A stretch of DNA of 64,000 nucleotides, taken from Rhizobium sp. R634. GTDB lineage: Bacteria > Pseudomonadota > Alphaproteobacteria > Rhizobiales > Rhizobiaceae. The notes under the pieces were generated by a model that was not told the DNA's origin, ran no database searches, and saw only the letters and a list, made by a program, of their open reading frames with translations. The position numbers and the translations under genes were made by a program. Positions 7,396 to 14,982 of the stretch are shown one piece after another. Within the stretch, counting starts at the first letter, position 1. Every line of letters starts with the position of its first letter. Where the stretch lies: assembly GCF_002211305.1 (NCBI RefSeq), contig NZ_LOKW01000025.1, positions 124,001-188,000 on the forward strand, in the 5' to 3' direction.

Positions 7396-8679
7396 TCAGG
7401 GTCGGGTCTGTCCGGCACCGCGCACCCGGTATTTGAAGGAGGTGAGCTGTTCGACGCCGACGGGTCCGCGGGCATGCATCTTGCCGGTGGCAATGCCGAT
7501 TTCCGCGCCCATGCCGAACTCGCCGCCATCGGCAAACTGCGTCGAGGCATTGTGCAGCAGGATCGCCGAATCGACTTCGGTGAAGAAGCGCTCGACAACG
7601 GCGGGGTCCTCGGCGATCACGGCCTCGGTGTGGTTCGAGGAATATTTCTGGATATGGGCGATCGCGCCCGATATGCCGTCGACGACGGCGACAGAAATGA
7701 TCGCGTCGAGATATTCGGTCGACCAGTCCTCTTCGGTCGCGGGCCTCATGCCGGGAGCGACCTTCAGCACCGTCGCCGAGGCGCGGATCTCGCAGCCGGC
7801 GTCAGTTAGAACCTGAAGCAGCGGCGTCAGATGCGTGCCGATCGCTGCGCCATCGACGAGCAGCGTTTCGGCTGCGCCGCAGATGCCGGTGCGGCGCATC
7901 TTGGCGTTGACGACGATCTTCTTGGCCATCTCGATATCGGCCGATGCGTCGACATAAATGTGGCAAAGGCCTTCCAGATGGGCAAAGACCGGCACGCGGG
8001 CCTCGTTCTGCACGCGCGCGACCAGGCTCTTGCCGCCGCGCGGCACGATGACGTCGATCGATCCGTCCAGGCCGCGCAGCATGGCGCCGACGGCGGCGCG
8101 GTCCGACACCGGAACGAGCTGGATAGCATGCTCTGGAAGTCCTGCCGCCTTCAGGCCGTCGACCATGCAGGCATGAATAGCCTGCGATGAACGGCGCGAA
8201 TCCGAGCCGCAGCGCAGGATGACGGCATTGCCCGCCTTGAGGCAAAGCGCGCCGGCATCGGCCGTGACGTTCGGCCGGCTTTCGAAGATCACGCCGATGA
8301 CGCCGAGCGGCGTGCGGACGCGCTCGATCTTCAGGCCGTTCGGGCGGTCCCAGGCGGCGATGACTTCACCGACCGGATCGGCAAGAGCGGCAATGGCGCG
8401 GATACCCTCGGCCATCTCGGCGATGCGCTTGTCGTTCAGCGTCAGCCGGTCGACGAAGGAGGCAAGCATCTCGCTGCCTTCGGTATCCTTCAGATCCTTG
8501 GCGTTTTCGACCAGGATCTGCGCCTTGTTGGCGAGGATCGCATCGGCCATGGCATTCAGGGCGCGGTTCTTCGCCTCGGTGGAGGCAAAGCCCAACGGTC
8601 GCGCGGCAGCCTTGGCCTTGCGGCCGATGTCGTTCATCAGCGCGTCAATGTCAGGGCTCGGCGCAACGGTATCAAGCAT
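7396..8679 (-). CDS. proA: Glutamate-5-semialdehyde dehydrogenase (gamma-glutamyl phosphate reductase)
   Basis: 427 residues, full length. It reduces gamma-glutamyl phosphate with NADPH, the second step of proline synthesis. The aldehyde-dehydrogenase catalytic cysteine sits in MRRTGICGAAETLL, and ESRPNVTADAGALCLK and PRGGKSLVARV are typical ProA motifs. The start overlaps the proB stop by 8 bp, so ProB and ProA are coupled. Confidence 0.97.
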   Translation of the reverse strand: MLDTVAPSPDIDALMNDIGRKAKAAARPLGFASTEAKNRALNAMADAILANKAQILVENAKDLKDTEGSEMLASFVDRLTLNDKRIAEMAEGIRAIAALADPVGEVIAAWDRPNGLKIERVRTPLGVIGVIFESRPNVTADAGALCLKAGNAVILRCGSDSRRSSQAIHACMVDGLKAAGLPEHAIQLVPVSDRAAVGAMLRGLDGSIDVIVPRGGKSLVARVQNEARVPVFAHLEGLCHIYVDASADIEMAKKIVVNAKMRRTGICGAAETLLVDGAAIGTHLTPLLQVLTDAGCEIRASATVLKVAPGMRPATEEDWSTEYLDAIISVAVVDGISGAIAHIQKYSSNHTEAVIAEDPAVVERFFTEVDSAILLHNASTQFADGGEFGMGAEIGIATGKMHARGPVGVEQLTSFKYRVRGAGQTRP

Positions 8680-9841
8680 AGCTCGCGTCCTTCTTCTGCC
8701 TTTCCGATTTCTGTCTGAGCTGCGCGGTCATCACCATGTCGTCGCGATGGACCATGGCGGCGCGGCCGGCATAACCGAGGATCGCCTCGATCTCCGCCGA
8801 TTTACGGCCGGCGATCCGGCGGGCATCCTCGGCATCGTAGCTGGCGAGGCCACGGGCGATCTCGCGGCCTTCAGGGCCGATGATCGCAACGGTATCGCCG
8901 CGGCTGAAAAGTCCGGTAACGCTGCGCACGCCGGCCGGAAGCAGGCTCTTGCCGGCGCCCAGCGCCGTGACGGCGCCCTCATCGACATGCAGTTCGCCGG
9001 CCGGCTGCAACTGCCCTGCGATCCAGGTCTTGCGGGCAGTGACGGGTGTGCCCGAAGGGGCGAACCAGGAGGAGCGCGCGCCGTTTTCGATCGCCGACAG
9101 CGGGCTTTCGGTCTTGCCCGAAGCGATGATCATGGCGCAGCCCGATGTCGTCGCGATCTTGCCGGCATCGATCTTCGTGCGCATGCCGCCGCGCGAAAGC
9201 TCGGAGGCCGCACCGCCGGCCATCGCCTCGATCTCGGGCGTAATTTCGCCGATCGTCTCGAGAAAGGCCGCATTCGGATCGAGATGCGGCGGCGCGGTGT
9301 AGAGGCCGTCGATATCGGAGAGAAGAATGAGCAGGTCGGCGCCGGTCATCGTCGCGACGCGGGCGGCGAGGCGGTCATTGTCGCCATAGCGGATTTCGCT
9401 GGTCGCGACCGTATCGTTCTCGTTGATAATAGGCACGGCGCCGATTTTCAAAAGCTGGTTGATCGTGGCGCGCGCATTGAGATAGCGGCGGCGCTCTTCG
9501 GTATCGCCGAGCGTCAGCAGGATCTGGCCGGCGACGATCTCGTCGCGCGACAGGCTTTCCGACCAGGCGCGCGCCAGCGCGATCTGGCCGACGGCGGCAG
9601 CCGCCTGGCTTTCCTCGAGCTTCAGCGCCCCCGAGGGCAGGTCGAGCACCGAGCGGCCGAGCGCGATCGCACCCGAGGAGACGACGAGCACATCGATGCC
9701 CTTGGCCTTCAGGCCTGATATATCGGCGCACATGGCGTCGAGCCAGGCTTTCTTCAGTCCGGCCTTGCGGTCGACCAGGAGAGCCGAGCCGATCTTGATG
9801 ACGATACGGCGGTAGCGGCCAAGTGGCTTACGGCTGGTCAT
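8672..9841 (-). CDS. proB: Glutamate 5-kinase
   Basis: 389 residues. An N-terminal amino-acid kinase domain (RRIVIKIGSALLV, SSGAIALGR, NENDTVATSEIRYGDNDRLA) is followed by a C-terminal PUA domain (about 290-380). It catalyses the first committed step of proline synthesis and is normally feedback-inhibited by proline. The ATG at 9841 overlaps the obgE stop by 14 bp. A start 30 bp further upstream at 9871 is open but would extend the overlap. Confidence 0.96.
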   Translation of the reverse strand: MTSRKPLGRYRRIVIKIGSALLVDRKAGLKKAWLDAMCADISGLKAKGIDVLVVSSGAIALGRSVLDLPSGALKLEESQAAAAVGQIALARAWSESLSRDEIVAGQILLTLGDTEERRRYLNARATINQLLKIGAVPIINENDTVATSEIRYGDNDRLAARVATMTGADLLILLSDIDGLYTAPPHLDPNAAFLETIGEITPEIEAMAGGAASELSRGGMRTKIDAGKIATTSGCAMIIASGKTESPLSAIENGARSSWFAPSGTPVTARKTWIAGQLQPAGELHVDEGAVTALGAGKSLLPAGVRSVTGLFSRGDTVAIIGPEGREIARGLASYDAEDARRIAGRKSAEIEAILGYAGRAAMVHRDDMVMTAQLRQKSERQKKDASYA

Positions 9842-10910
9842 CGACCCCATCCTCACCCTCTTCGGTGACAATCATGTCGCGATGCCTGAGCTTCGGCACC
9901 TTGGCCGGTTTTTCCTCTGTATTCGCCTCGACGATGATGTCGCGCAGCGCGCGCAGGACCTCGGTCATACCCTTACCGGTGGCCGCCGAAATCTGGAACG
10001 GCGTCTTGCCGCAGGCCTTGGCCAGCTCTTTCGTCTTCTTCTTCAGTTCGGCCTCGTCGAGCACGTCGATCTGCGACAGTGCCACGATCTCGGGCTTGTC
10101 GGTCAGCTCGTTGCCATAGGCTTCGAGCTCATGCTTGACCGTTTTATAGGCCTTGCCGACCTTTTCTTCCTGGGCGGAGACGAGATGCAGCAGCACGCGG
10201 GTGCGCTCGACATGGCCAAGGAAACGGTCGCCAATGCCGACGCCCTCATGGGCGCCTTCGATCAGGCCCGGAATGTCGGCAAGGATGAATTCCCGCTCGT
10301 CGACCGTGGCAACGCCGAGATTGGGATGCAGCGTCGTGAAGGGATAGTTGGCGATCTTCGGCCGGGCGCGGGTGACCGATGCGAGAAATGTCGACTTGCC
10401 GGCATTCGGCAGGCCGACGAGGCCAGCATCGGCAATCAGCTTCAGCCGCAGCCAGATGGTTTTTTCCTCACCGGGCAGGCCGGGATTGGCCCAATCCGGC
10501 GCCTGATTGACCGAGGTTTTGAAATGGGCGTTGCCGAAGCCGCCATTGCCGCCATGGGCGAGGCAGAAGCGCTGGCCTTCCTCGGTCAGGTCACAGATCA
10601 GCGTTTCCCTGTCTTCCTCGAAGATCTGGGTGCCGACAGGAACCTTCAGCGTCACATCGCTGCCGTTGGCGCCGGTGCGGTTGCGGCCCATGCCATGGGT
10701 GCCGATCGTCGCCTTGAAATGCTGCTGATAGCGGAAATCGATCAGCGTGTTGAGCCCATTGACGGCCTCGACCCAGACGTCGCCGCCGCGTCCGCCGTCG
10801 CCGCCGTCGGGGCCGCCGAACTCGATGAATTTCTCGCGCCGGAAGGAAACGCTGCCCCCGCCGCCGTCGCCTGAGCGGATATAGACCTTTGCTTCGTCGA
10901 GAAATTTCAT
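9828..10910 (-). CDS. obgE: Obg family GTPase (ObgE/CgtA)
   Basis: 360 residues. The N-terminal Obg glycine-rich fold (GGGGGSVSFRREKFIEFGGPDGGDGGRGG region) is followed by a GTPase domain with G1 GLPNAGKST, G3 DIPGL and G4-like SQID. The C-terminus is short and acidic. It is an essential ribosome-associated GTPase acting in 50S assembly and stress control. It leads the obgE-proB-proA-nadD operon, downstream of rplU-rpmA and the two GNAT genes, a classical rhizobial order. Confidence 0.97.
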   Translation of the reverse strand: MKFLDEAKVYIRSGDGGGGSVSFRREKFIEFGGPDGGDGGRGGDVWVEAVNGLNTLIDFRYQQHFKATIGTHGMGRNRTGANGSDVTLKVPVGTQIFEEDRETLICDLTEEGQRFCLAHGGNGGFGNAHFKTSVNQAPDWANPGLPGEEKTIWLRLKLIADAGLVGLPNAGKSTFLASVTRARPKIANYPFTTLHPNLGVATVDEREFILADIPGLIEGAHEGVGIGDRFLGHVERTRVLLHLVSAQEEKVGKAYKTVKHELEAYGNELTDKPEIVALSQIDVLDEAELKKKTKELAKACGKTPFQISAATGKGMTEVLRALRDIIVEANTEEKPAKVPKLRHRDMIVTEEGEDGVDDQP

Positions 10911-10994
10911 TTTACTTCCAGTATCCGGTGGCAGTTGGACGGCCCGTCTTGACCCATTCGATATAGGCGGTTCCGACGGAGGTCAAAGATTATC

Positions 10995-11861
10995 GTGATT
11001 TTTGCGAGCTATAACATACAGTACGGCTTCGGTCTCGACGGCAGATACGATCTCGAACGTATTGCCCGGAGCCTCGAAGGCGCCGATGTCATCTCTCTAC
11101 AGGAGGTGACCCGAGGCTTCTCCCGCAACGGTTTCGCCGATATGCCGGGCGATATCGCAGCCTTCTTTCCCGACCATTTCTGGGTGTATGGGCCGGCCTG
11201 CGATCTGCATATCGAGGCTGATGAAAGCGGGCTGCGGCCGGGGCGCGGCACCCGCTTCCAGTTCGGCAACATGGTGCTGTCGCGCTGGCCGATCCTTTCG
11301 ACGCGGACGCTGCTTCTGCCGCGCAGCCGCACGATCGGCAAGATCAATCCGCAGCGCGGCGCCACCGAGGCGGTGATCGCCGCTCCTGGCGGCGCGATCC
11401 GCGTCTATTCCGTCCATCTCGACCACGTGTCGCCCGACGAGCGCATCCGCCAGCTGCAATTCCTGAACACGCATATCAACGCCTTCGTCCAGGTCGGTGG
11501 ATCGCTGACGGGGGCGGCCGAATTCGATCTGCCGGAGCCGCCGCTGCCGGAGAATTATATCATCATGGGCGATTTCAACATGGAGCCGGAATCGCCGGAA
11601 TATTGCGCGCTTGCGGGGGCTGCCGGTGGATATTACGGCCGGGTTGCGAGGATCGGCACGCCGATCGATGCCTTCGCCGCGCTCGATGCCTATCGCCCGG
11701 AAAGCTACAGCTGGATGAATCCTGAGGATGGCGGCGAACGCATGCATCTCGACTATTGTTTCGTCAGTTGCGGCCTGAAGGGCCGGTTGAAATCCGCACG
11801 GATCGATACGCAATCCGTTGGGTCCGATCATTTCCCCCTATGGGTCGAGATCGATGACTGA
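10995..11861 (+). CDS. Endonuclease/exonuclease/phosphatase family protein
   Basis: 288 residues of the EEP superfamily. Expected catalytic elements appear in order: SYNIQYG (Asn), SLQEV (Glu), HLDHVS (His), GDFNMEP (Asp-Asn) and the terminal SDHFPLW (Asp-His). No signal peptide or membrane segment is seen, so it is probably cytoplasmic. The substrate cannot be told from sequence: DNA, phospholipid or phosphoinositide-like phosphodiesters are all possible. It is divergent from obgE and followed by its own terminator. Confidence 0.85.
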   Translation: MIFASYNIQYGFGLDGRYDLERIARSLEGADVISLQEVTRGFSRNGFADMPGDIAAFFPDHFWVYGPACDLHIEADESGLRPGRGTRFQFGNMVLSRWPILSTRTLLLPRSRTIGKINPQRGATEAVIAAPGGAIRVYSVHLDHVSPDERIRQLQFLNTHINAFVQVGGSLTGAAEFDLPEPPLPENYIIMGDFNMEPESPEYCALAGAAGGYYGRVARIGTPIDAFAALDAYRPESYSWMNPEDGGERMHLDYCFVSCGLKGRLKSARIDTQSVGSDHFPLWVEIDD

Positions 11862-11865
11862 AGAA

Positions 11866-11895
11866 GACGCCGCCGGTGGGCGGCGTCTCCGTTTT
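11866..11895 (+). terminator. Terminator of the EEP-family gene
   Basis: Nine-base-pair perfect stem GACGCCGCC / GGCGGCGTC (11866-11874 and 11879-11887) with loop GGTG, followed by TCCGTTTT. It starts 4 bp after the stop codon. Confidence 0.75.
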
Positions 11896-11900
11896 GGTAT

Positions 11901-11950
11901 GAGCATGATGTTATTCCGAAAACCGCTCATACTTTTCGGGATCATGCTCT
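11901..11950. repeat. Palindromic intergenic repeat, copy 1
   Basis: The ends GAGCATGAT and ATCATGCTC are inverted, with an inner pair around CCGAAAA and TTTTCGG. A near-identical copy is at 62414-62462. It lies between convergent genes, next to the GNAT gene stop, and may serve as a terminator or RNA-stability structure. Confidence 0.75.
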
Positions 11951-11951
11951 G

Positions 11952-12539
11952 TCAGGCGACCTTCCGCGGCTGCAGCATGCCAGGCTGCAGCACGGTTTCG
12001 ATGTGCGACACCATCGTGTTGCGGGCGAAACAATAGATTTCGACGCAACCCGTCATGCGGAATCCGAGCTTTTCCTGCAGCCGTAGCGAAGCCGGGTTGT
12101 CGGCGAAGACGCCGGAATGGATCGGCGTCTCCGGCATGCGGCGCGAGAAGCGCTCGATGATCGCCGCCACCGCCTCGCTCATATAGCCGCGCCGCCAATA
12201 GTAGCGGTTCAGCCAGTAGCCGAGGTGCCAGCGGCCGTGGCGCAACTCGAGCGAAACGTTGCCGATATGGACATCGTCCTTACCCGTTATCGCCAGCGGC
12301 CAGTCCGGCAGCGTGCCTGACGTGACCGGGATCAGCCAGTCCAGCGCATCCTGCCTGTCGAAGGGCGCGGGTACGCGGGAAAGCATGCGCGTCACCGCGA
12401 AATCGGAAAGCGATTCCGCGATGGCGGGCGCATCGCTCAGCCTGTGGGGGCGGAGCGTCAGCCGGGCTGTCGAGATGACCGGCGCGGGGCCGGGCATCAT
12501 CGACTTCAACTCCGGCCTTTGCAGTGCCGTCGTGCTCAT
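11952..12539 (-). CDS. GNAT-family N-acetyltransferase (RimJ/RimL type)
   Basis: 195 residues with a RimJ/RimL-like acetyltransferase core: TARLTLRPHRLSDAPAI at the front, HIGNVSLELRHGRWHLGYWL, the acetyl-CoA loop RRGYMSEAV and NPASLRLQEKLGF. It probably acetylates an amino group of a protein or small molecule; the target is unknown. The ATG at 12539 overlaps the stop of the preceding GNAT gene by 4 bp. The two proteins are related, suggesting an old tandem duplication. The open frame upstream of this start is a shadow of that neighbour. Confidence 0.85.
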   Translation of the reverse strand: MSTTALQRPELKSMMPGPAPVISTARLTLRPHRLSDAPAIAESLSDFAVTRMLSRVPAPFDRQDALDWLIPVTSGTLPDWPLAITGKDDVHIGNVSLELRHGRWHLGYWLNRYYWRRGYMSEAVAAIIERFSRRMPETPIHSGVFADNPASLRLQEKLGFRMTGCVEIYCFARNTMVSHIETVLQPGMLQPRKVA

Positions 12540-13192
12540 GCGATGTTCCCCCAGCTTCTGAGGGACATCCAGGTCTTGCGGTCGAGCCTGTACCATTCGA
12601 CCGGCACGTTGCTGCCGAGCGCCAGCGACGCGGCAAGCCCCGATCCCTGGAACTGGAAGCCGCACTTCTGGATGACACGCCGCGAGGCGACGTTCATGAC
12701 CCGGCATCGGGCGTCGATCTGGTCGACCTGCTGCCTCGTCCTGAACACCATGTCGACGAGGGCATGGCAAGCCTCGGTCGTGTAACCCTGGTTCCAGAAG
12801 GGCTCACCCAGCCAGTAACCGATCTCGACCGTCTTGCCGTCGGTATGCGGTTCGACGCCGCAGCACCCCATGAAGGCGCCGTTTTCGGCTTTGGTGATGG
12901 CATAGACGCACTTGCCAATCTCGCCATTTCGCGTCCGCCAAACAAAGTCGGCGGCATCATTGGCGGTATATGGGTGCGGCATACGCGATACCATGGTGGC
13001 GACTTTGGCGTTGTTGGCGAGATGGGCAAGGGCGTCAATGTCTTCCTCGTGGGGCGCGCGCATGACGAGCCTTTCCGATAACAAGACAGGGCAATCGGTC
13101 CTTAACCGCTCCGGCCTCAGCCGTTCCTTGGGAGACCGCTGGTCTTCCCTGGGCGACCGTGATTGGTCGACCCTTATCAATTCGCCTTGCAT
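12536..13192 (-). CDS. GNAT-family N-acetyltransferase
   Basis: 218 residues. An N-terminal extension rich in charged residues (about 1-35) is followed by a RimJ/RimL-type acetyltransferase domain (LLSERLVMRAPHEEDIDAL, GYWLGEPFWNQGYTTEA, NVASRRVIQKCGF). The ATG at 13192 is preceded by AGGAGG at 8 bp. It begins just after the rpmA terminator and lies upstream of the second GNAT gene. The substrate is unknown. Position next to ribosomal protein genes hints at ribosomal protein modification, but that is inference. Confidence 0.85.
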   Translation of the reverse strand: MQGELIRVDQSRSPREDQRSPKERLRPERLRTDCPVLLSERLVMRAPHEEDIDALAHLANNAKVATMVSRMPHPYTANDAADFVWRTRNGEIGKCVYAITKAENGAFMGCCGVEPHTDGKTVEIGYWLGEPFWNQGYTTEACHALVDMVFRTRQQVDQIDARCRVMNVASRRVIQKCGFQFQGSGLAASLALGSNVPVEWYRLDRKTWMSLRSWGNIA

Positions 13193-13216
13193 GTTCAGTC
13201 CTCCTGTTTGGACAAA

Positions 13217-13247
13217 GAAAAAGGGGAGATGGCGCCCCATCTCCCCT
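13217..13247 (-). terminator. Terminator of rplU-rpmA
   Basis: Eleven-base-pair stem (13222-13232 with 13237-13247). On the minus strand it is followed by TTTTTC. It lies 70 bp after the rpmA stop and just before the GNAT start. Confidence 0.85.
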
Positions 13248-13317
13248 GTTTTCTGGACTGAACCTGATACGGCCAGCCGGGTCGATGAGACGCCGGCTGT
13301 TTTTGAGCGCTACCGGC

Positions 13318-13587
13318 TTATTCCGCTGCTTCCGCTTTCGGCATGACAGACACGTAGACGCGACCGTTGGCCTTCGTTCGGTAGTTCACATTGCCGGCGG
13401 TAAGCGCAAAAATCGTGTGATCCTTGCCGAGGCCGACGTTGGAACCCGGATGCCACTGCGTCCCGCGCTGACGCACGAGGATGTTGCCTGCGATGACGGC
13501 TTCGCCGCCGAACTTCTTCACGCCAAGGCGCTTGGATTCGGAATCGCGACCGTTGCGCGAGGAACCGCCAGCTTTTTTGTGTGCCAT
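13318..13587 (-). CDS. rpmA: 50S ribosomal protein L27
   Basis: 89 residues, standard bacterial L27. The N-terminus MAHKKAGGSSRNGRDS reaches towards the peptidyl transferase centre in the family, and the region RQRGTQWHPGSNVGLGKDHTIFAL is diagnostic. It lies 33 bp downstream of rplU in the same operon and is followed by a strong terminator. Confidence 0.99.
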   Translation of the reverse strand: MAHKKAGGSSRNGRDSESKRLGVKKFGGEAVIAGNILVRQRGTQWHPGSNVGLGKDHTIFALTAGNVNYRTKANGRVYVSVMPKAEAAE

Positions 13588-13620
13588 TGGAGTTCTCCTT
13601 TAAACCTTGTCCCGTTGATC

Positions 13621-13938
13621 TTACTTGGCAGCCACGATGTCCGTGATACGGACGACCGTGTGATGCTGACGATGGCCGCGCGAACGCTTCGAATTCTGAC
13701 GGCGGCGCTTCTTGAAGGCGATGACCTTCTTGCCGCGGGTCTGGTCGACGACTTCCGCCTTGACGGAGGCGCCGGCTACGAAGGGCGCACCGATCGCCGC
13801 GTCGGCGCCTTCGCCGATCACGAGAACTTCGGTGAATTCAATGGAGTCGCCAGCGGTGGCTTCCAGCTTTTCGATGGTCAGCACGTCGTTGGCTGCCACA
13901 CGGTACTGTTTACCGCCGGTCTTGATGACTGCGAACAT
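13621..13938 (-). CDS. rplU: 50S ribosomal protein L21
   Basis: 105 residues of L21 (MFAVIKTGGKQYRVAANDVL..., KKRRRQNSKRSRGHRQHHTVVRI). It binds 23S rRNA with L20. It is the first gene of rplU-rpmA. A consensus promoter about 180 bp upstream implies a long untranslated leader, where autogenous control could act. Confidence 0.99.
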   Translation of the reverse strand: MFAVIKTGGKQYRVAANDVLTIEKLEATAGDSIEFTEVLVIGEGADAAIGAPFVAGASVKAEVVDQTRGKKVIAFKKRRRQNSKRSRGHRQHHTVVRITDIVAAK

Positions 13939-14119
13939 TTTTTATCCTTTCATGTTCGTTCCAGCTCTCCCCGCTGATCAGCAGGGTGGCCGTCTTTTTA
14001 TCAGTCGAAGTTAAGCAGGGATTTCAGAGGGCTGGCCTCGAGCTCTTCCTGCCGGTGAAACGCCCCGCGCGAGCGCGAGACTGGCAAGGCACGGATTACT
14101 CCAAACCTATTGCGCAGCC

Positions 14120-14148
14120 GAGATACGCGAGTGACAAAAAAGTGTCAA
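14120..14148 (-). promoter_or_regulatory. Sigma-70 type promoter of rplU-rpmA
   Basis: On the minus strand, TTGACA (14148-14143), a 17 bp spacer and TATCTC (14125-14120). The -35 box is a perfect consensus. The predicted transcript has a leader of about 175 nt before rplU. Confidence 0.75.
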
Positions 14149-14180
14149 GGCAAAAGGATGGAATGCTTCGACTTTTCGGC

Positions 14181-14208
14181 TTGCCAACCTGTCATAGGCC
14201 CGTTATGA
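14181..14208 (+). promoter_or_regulatory. Probable promoter of tRNA-Ser
   Basis: TTGCCA (14181-14186), a 16 bp spacer and TTATGA (14203-14208). It lies about 35 bp before the mature tRNA 5' end. Confidence 0.5.
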
Positions 14209-14243
14209 GAACGCCCGCGCCGAACAAGCGCCGACCTGACCGC

Positions 14244-14333
14244 GGAGAGGTGGCAGAGTGGTCGAATGCACCGCACTCGAAATGCGGCATACCTGCAAGG
14301 GTATCGTGGGTTCAAATCCCACCCTCTCCGCCA
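14244..14333 (+). tRNA. tRNA-Ser (anticodon CGA)
   Basis: 90 nt including an encoded CCA (14331-14333). The acceptor stem GGAGAGG pairs with CCTCTCC. The anticodon stem CCGCA/TGCGG encloses loop CTCGAAA with anticodon CGA, reading UCG. It has the long variable arm of class II tRNAs and TTCAAAT in the T loop. All arms appear intact. Confidence 0.97.
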
Positions 14334-14384
14334 TAATTTTTCCTGGTGCCAGCTTGTGATTTCCGGACGCCGGCATAGCTGGCG

Positions 14385-14945
14385 TCAGTTGCCCAGCACC
14401 TTCTTCACCCAGACCGCAACCTCATCGCCACTGCTCATATCCGCCTGCACCAGACCGTCGATCATGAAGGTCGGGGAGACATGAACGCCGTTTTGCCGGG
14501 CGTATTTGCAGTGCCATTTGATCTCCCGGTCGAGATCGGGAATCGCGAAGGCTTCCTTGAGCTTCACACCGCTATAGGCTTCGAGGCGCTCAATGATCTG
14601 GTTCGGCGTTGCATCCATATTCGCGCCGCCAGCGTGACGCTCGAATTCGAATTCGTCGCCATGAGCGGCAACGGCGGCCATGACCTTCTTTGCCGTCTCT
14701 TTGCCGCCCTCCAGCGTCGAGGCCGCGATGATGCAGCGGACGATCACGCCGGAATACATATGCCAGGACTGCGACTGCAGGCGGATTTTGATCGTGATCT
14801 TGTCTTTGCCGGCTTGATCGAGGAGGGCATCGAGCTTGTTGAACGCTCTGACGGAGTAAGGGCAGGTGGGCTCTAGGAATACTTCGAAAATGCACGGGCC
14901 ATTGCCCCAAGCGAGCGGATCTGTGTGCCACGAAATTCCAGTCAT
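14385..14945 (-). CDS. DsbA-like thioredoxin-fold protein with CPYS (monothiol) motif
   Basis: 186 residues resembling the DsbA/thioredoxin_4 family: a thioredoxin strand (IFEVFLEPTCPYS), a helical insertion, and a cis-proline loop at VSPTFMIDGL. The active-site position (28-31) reads CPYS, so the resolving cysteine is a serine and normal disulfide exchange is not expected. There is no signal peptide, so it is probably cytoplasmic. It may act as a glutathione-linked or isomerase-like protein, or bind an organic substrate. It lies 37 bp downstream of the DUF6880-like gene, possibly in one transcript. Confidence 0.7.
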   Translation of the reverse strand: MTGISWHTDPLAWGNGPCIFEVFLEPTCPYSVRAFNKLDALLDQAGKDKITIKIRLQSQSWHMYSGVIVRCIIAASTLEGGKETAKKVMAAVAAHGDEFEFERHAGGANMDATPNQIIERLEAYSGVKLKEAFAIPDLDREIKWHCKYARQNGVHVSPTFMIDGLVQADMSSGDEVAVWVKKVLGN

Positions 14946-14982
14946 GTGGTGTCCTTTTTGTTCGTGAAATCGGCTGTTCGGC

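Noticed and set aside
13986..14336. 116-codon plus-strand frame over tRNA-Ser
   Set aside because: It overlaps the tRNA gene and its promoter and resembles no protein.
14334..14384. Integration site (att) at the tRNA-Ser 3' end
   Set aside because: No integrase gene follows and no repeat of the tRNA 3' end was noticed within the window.
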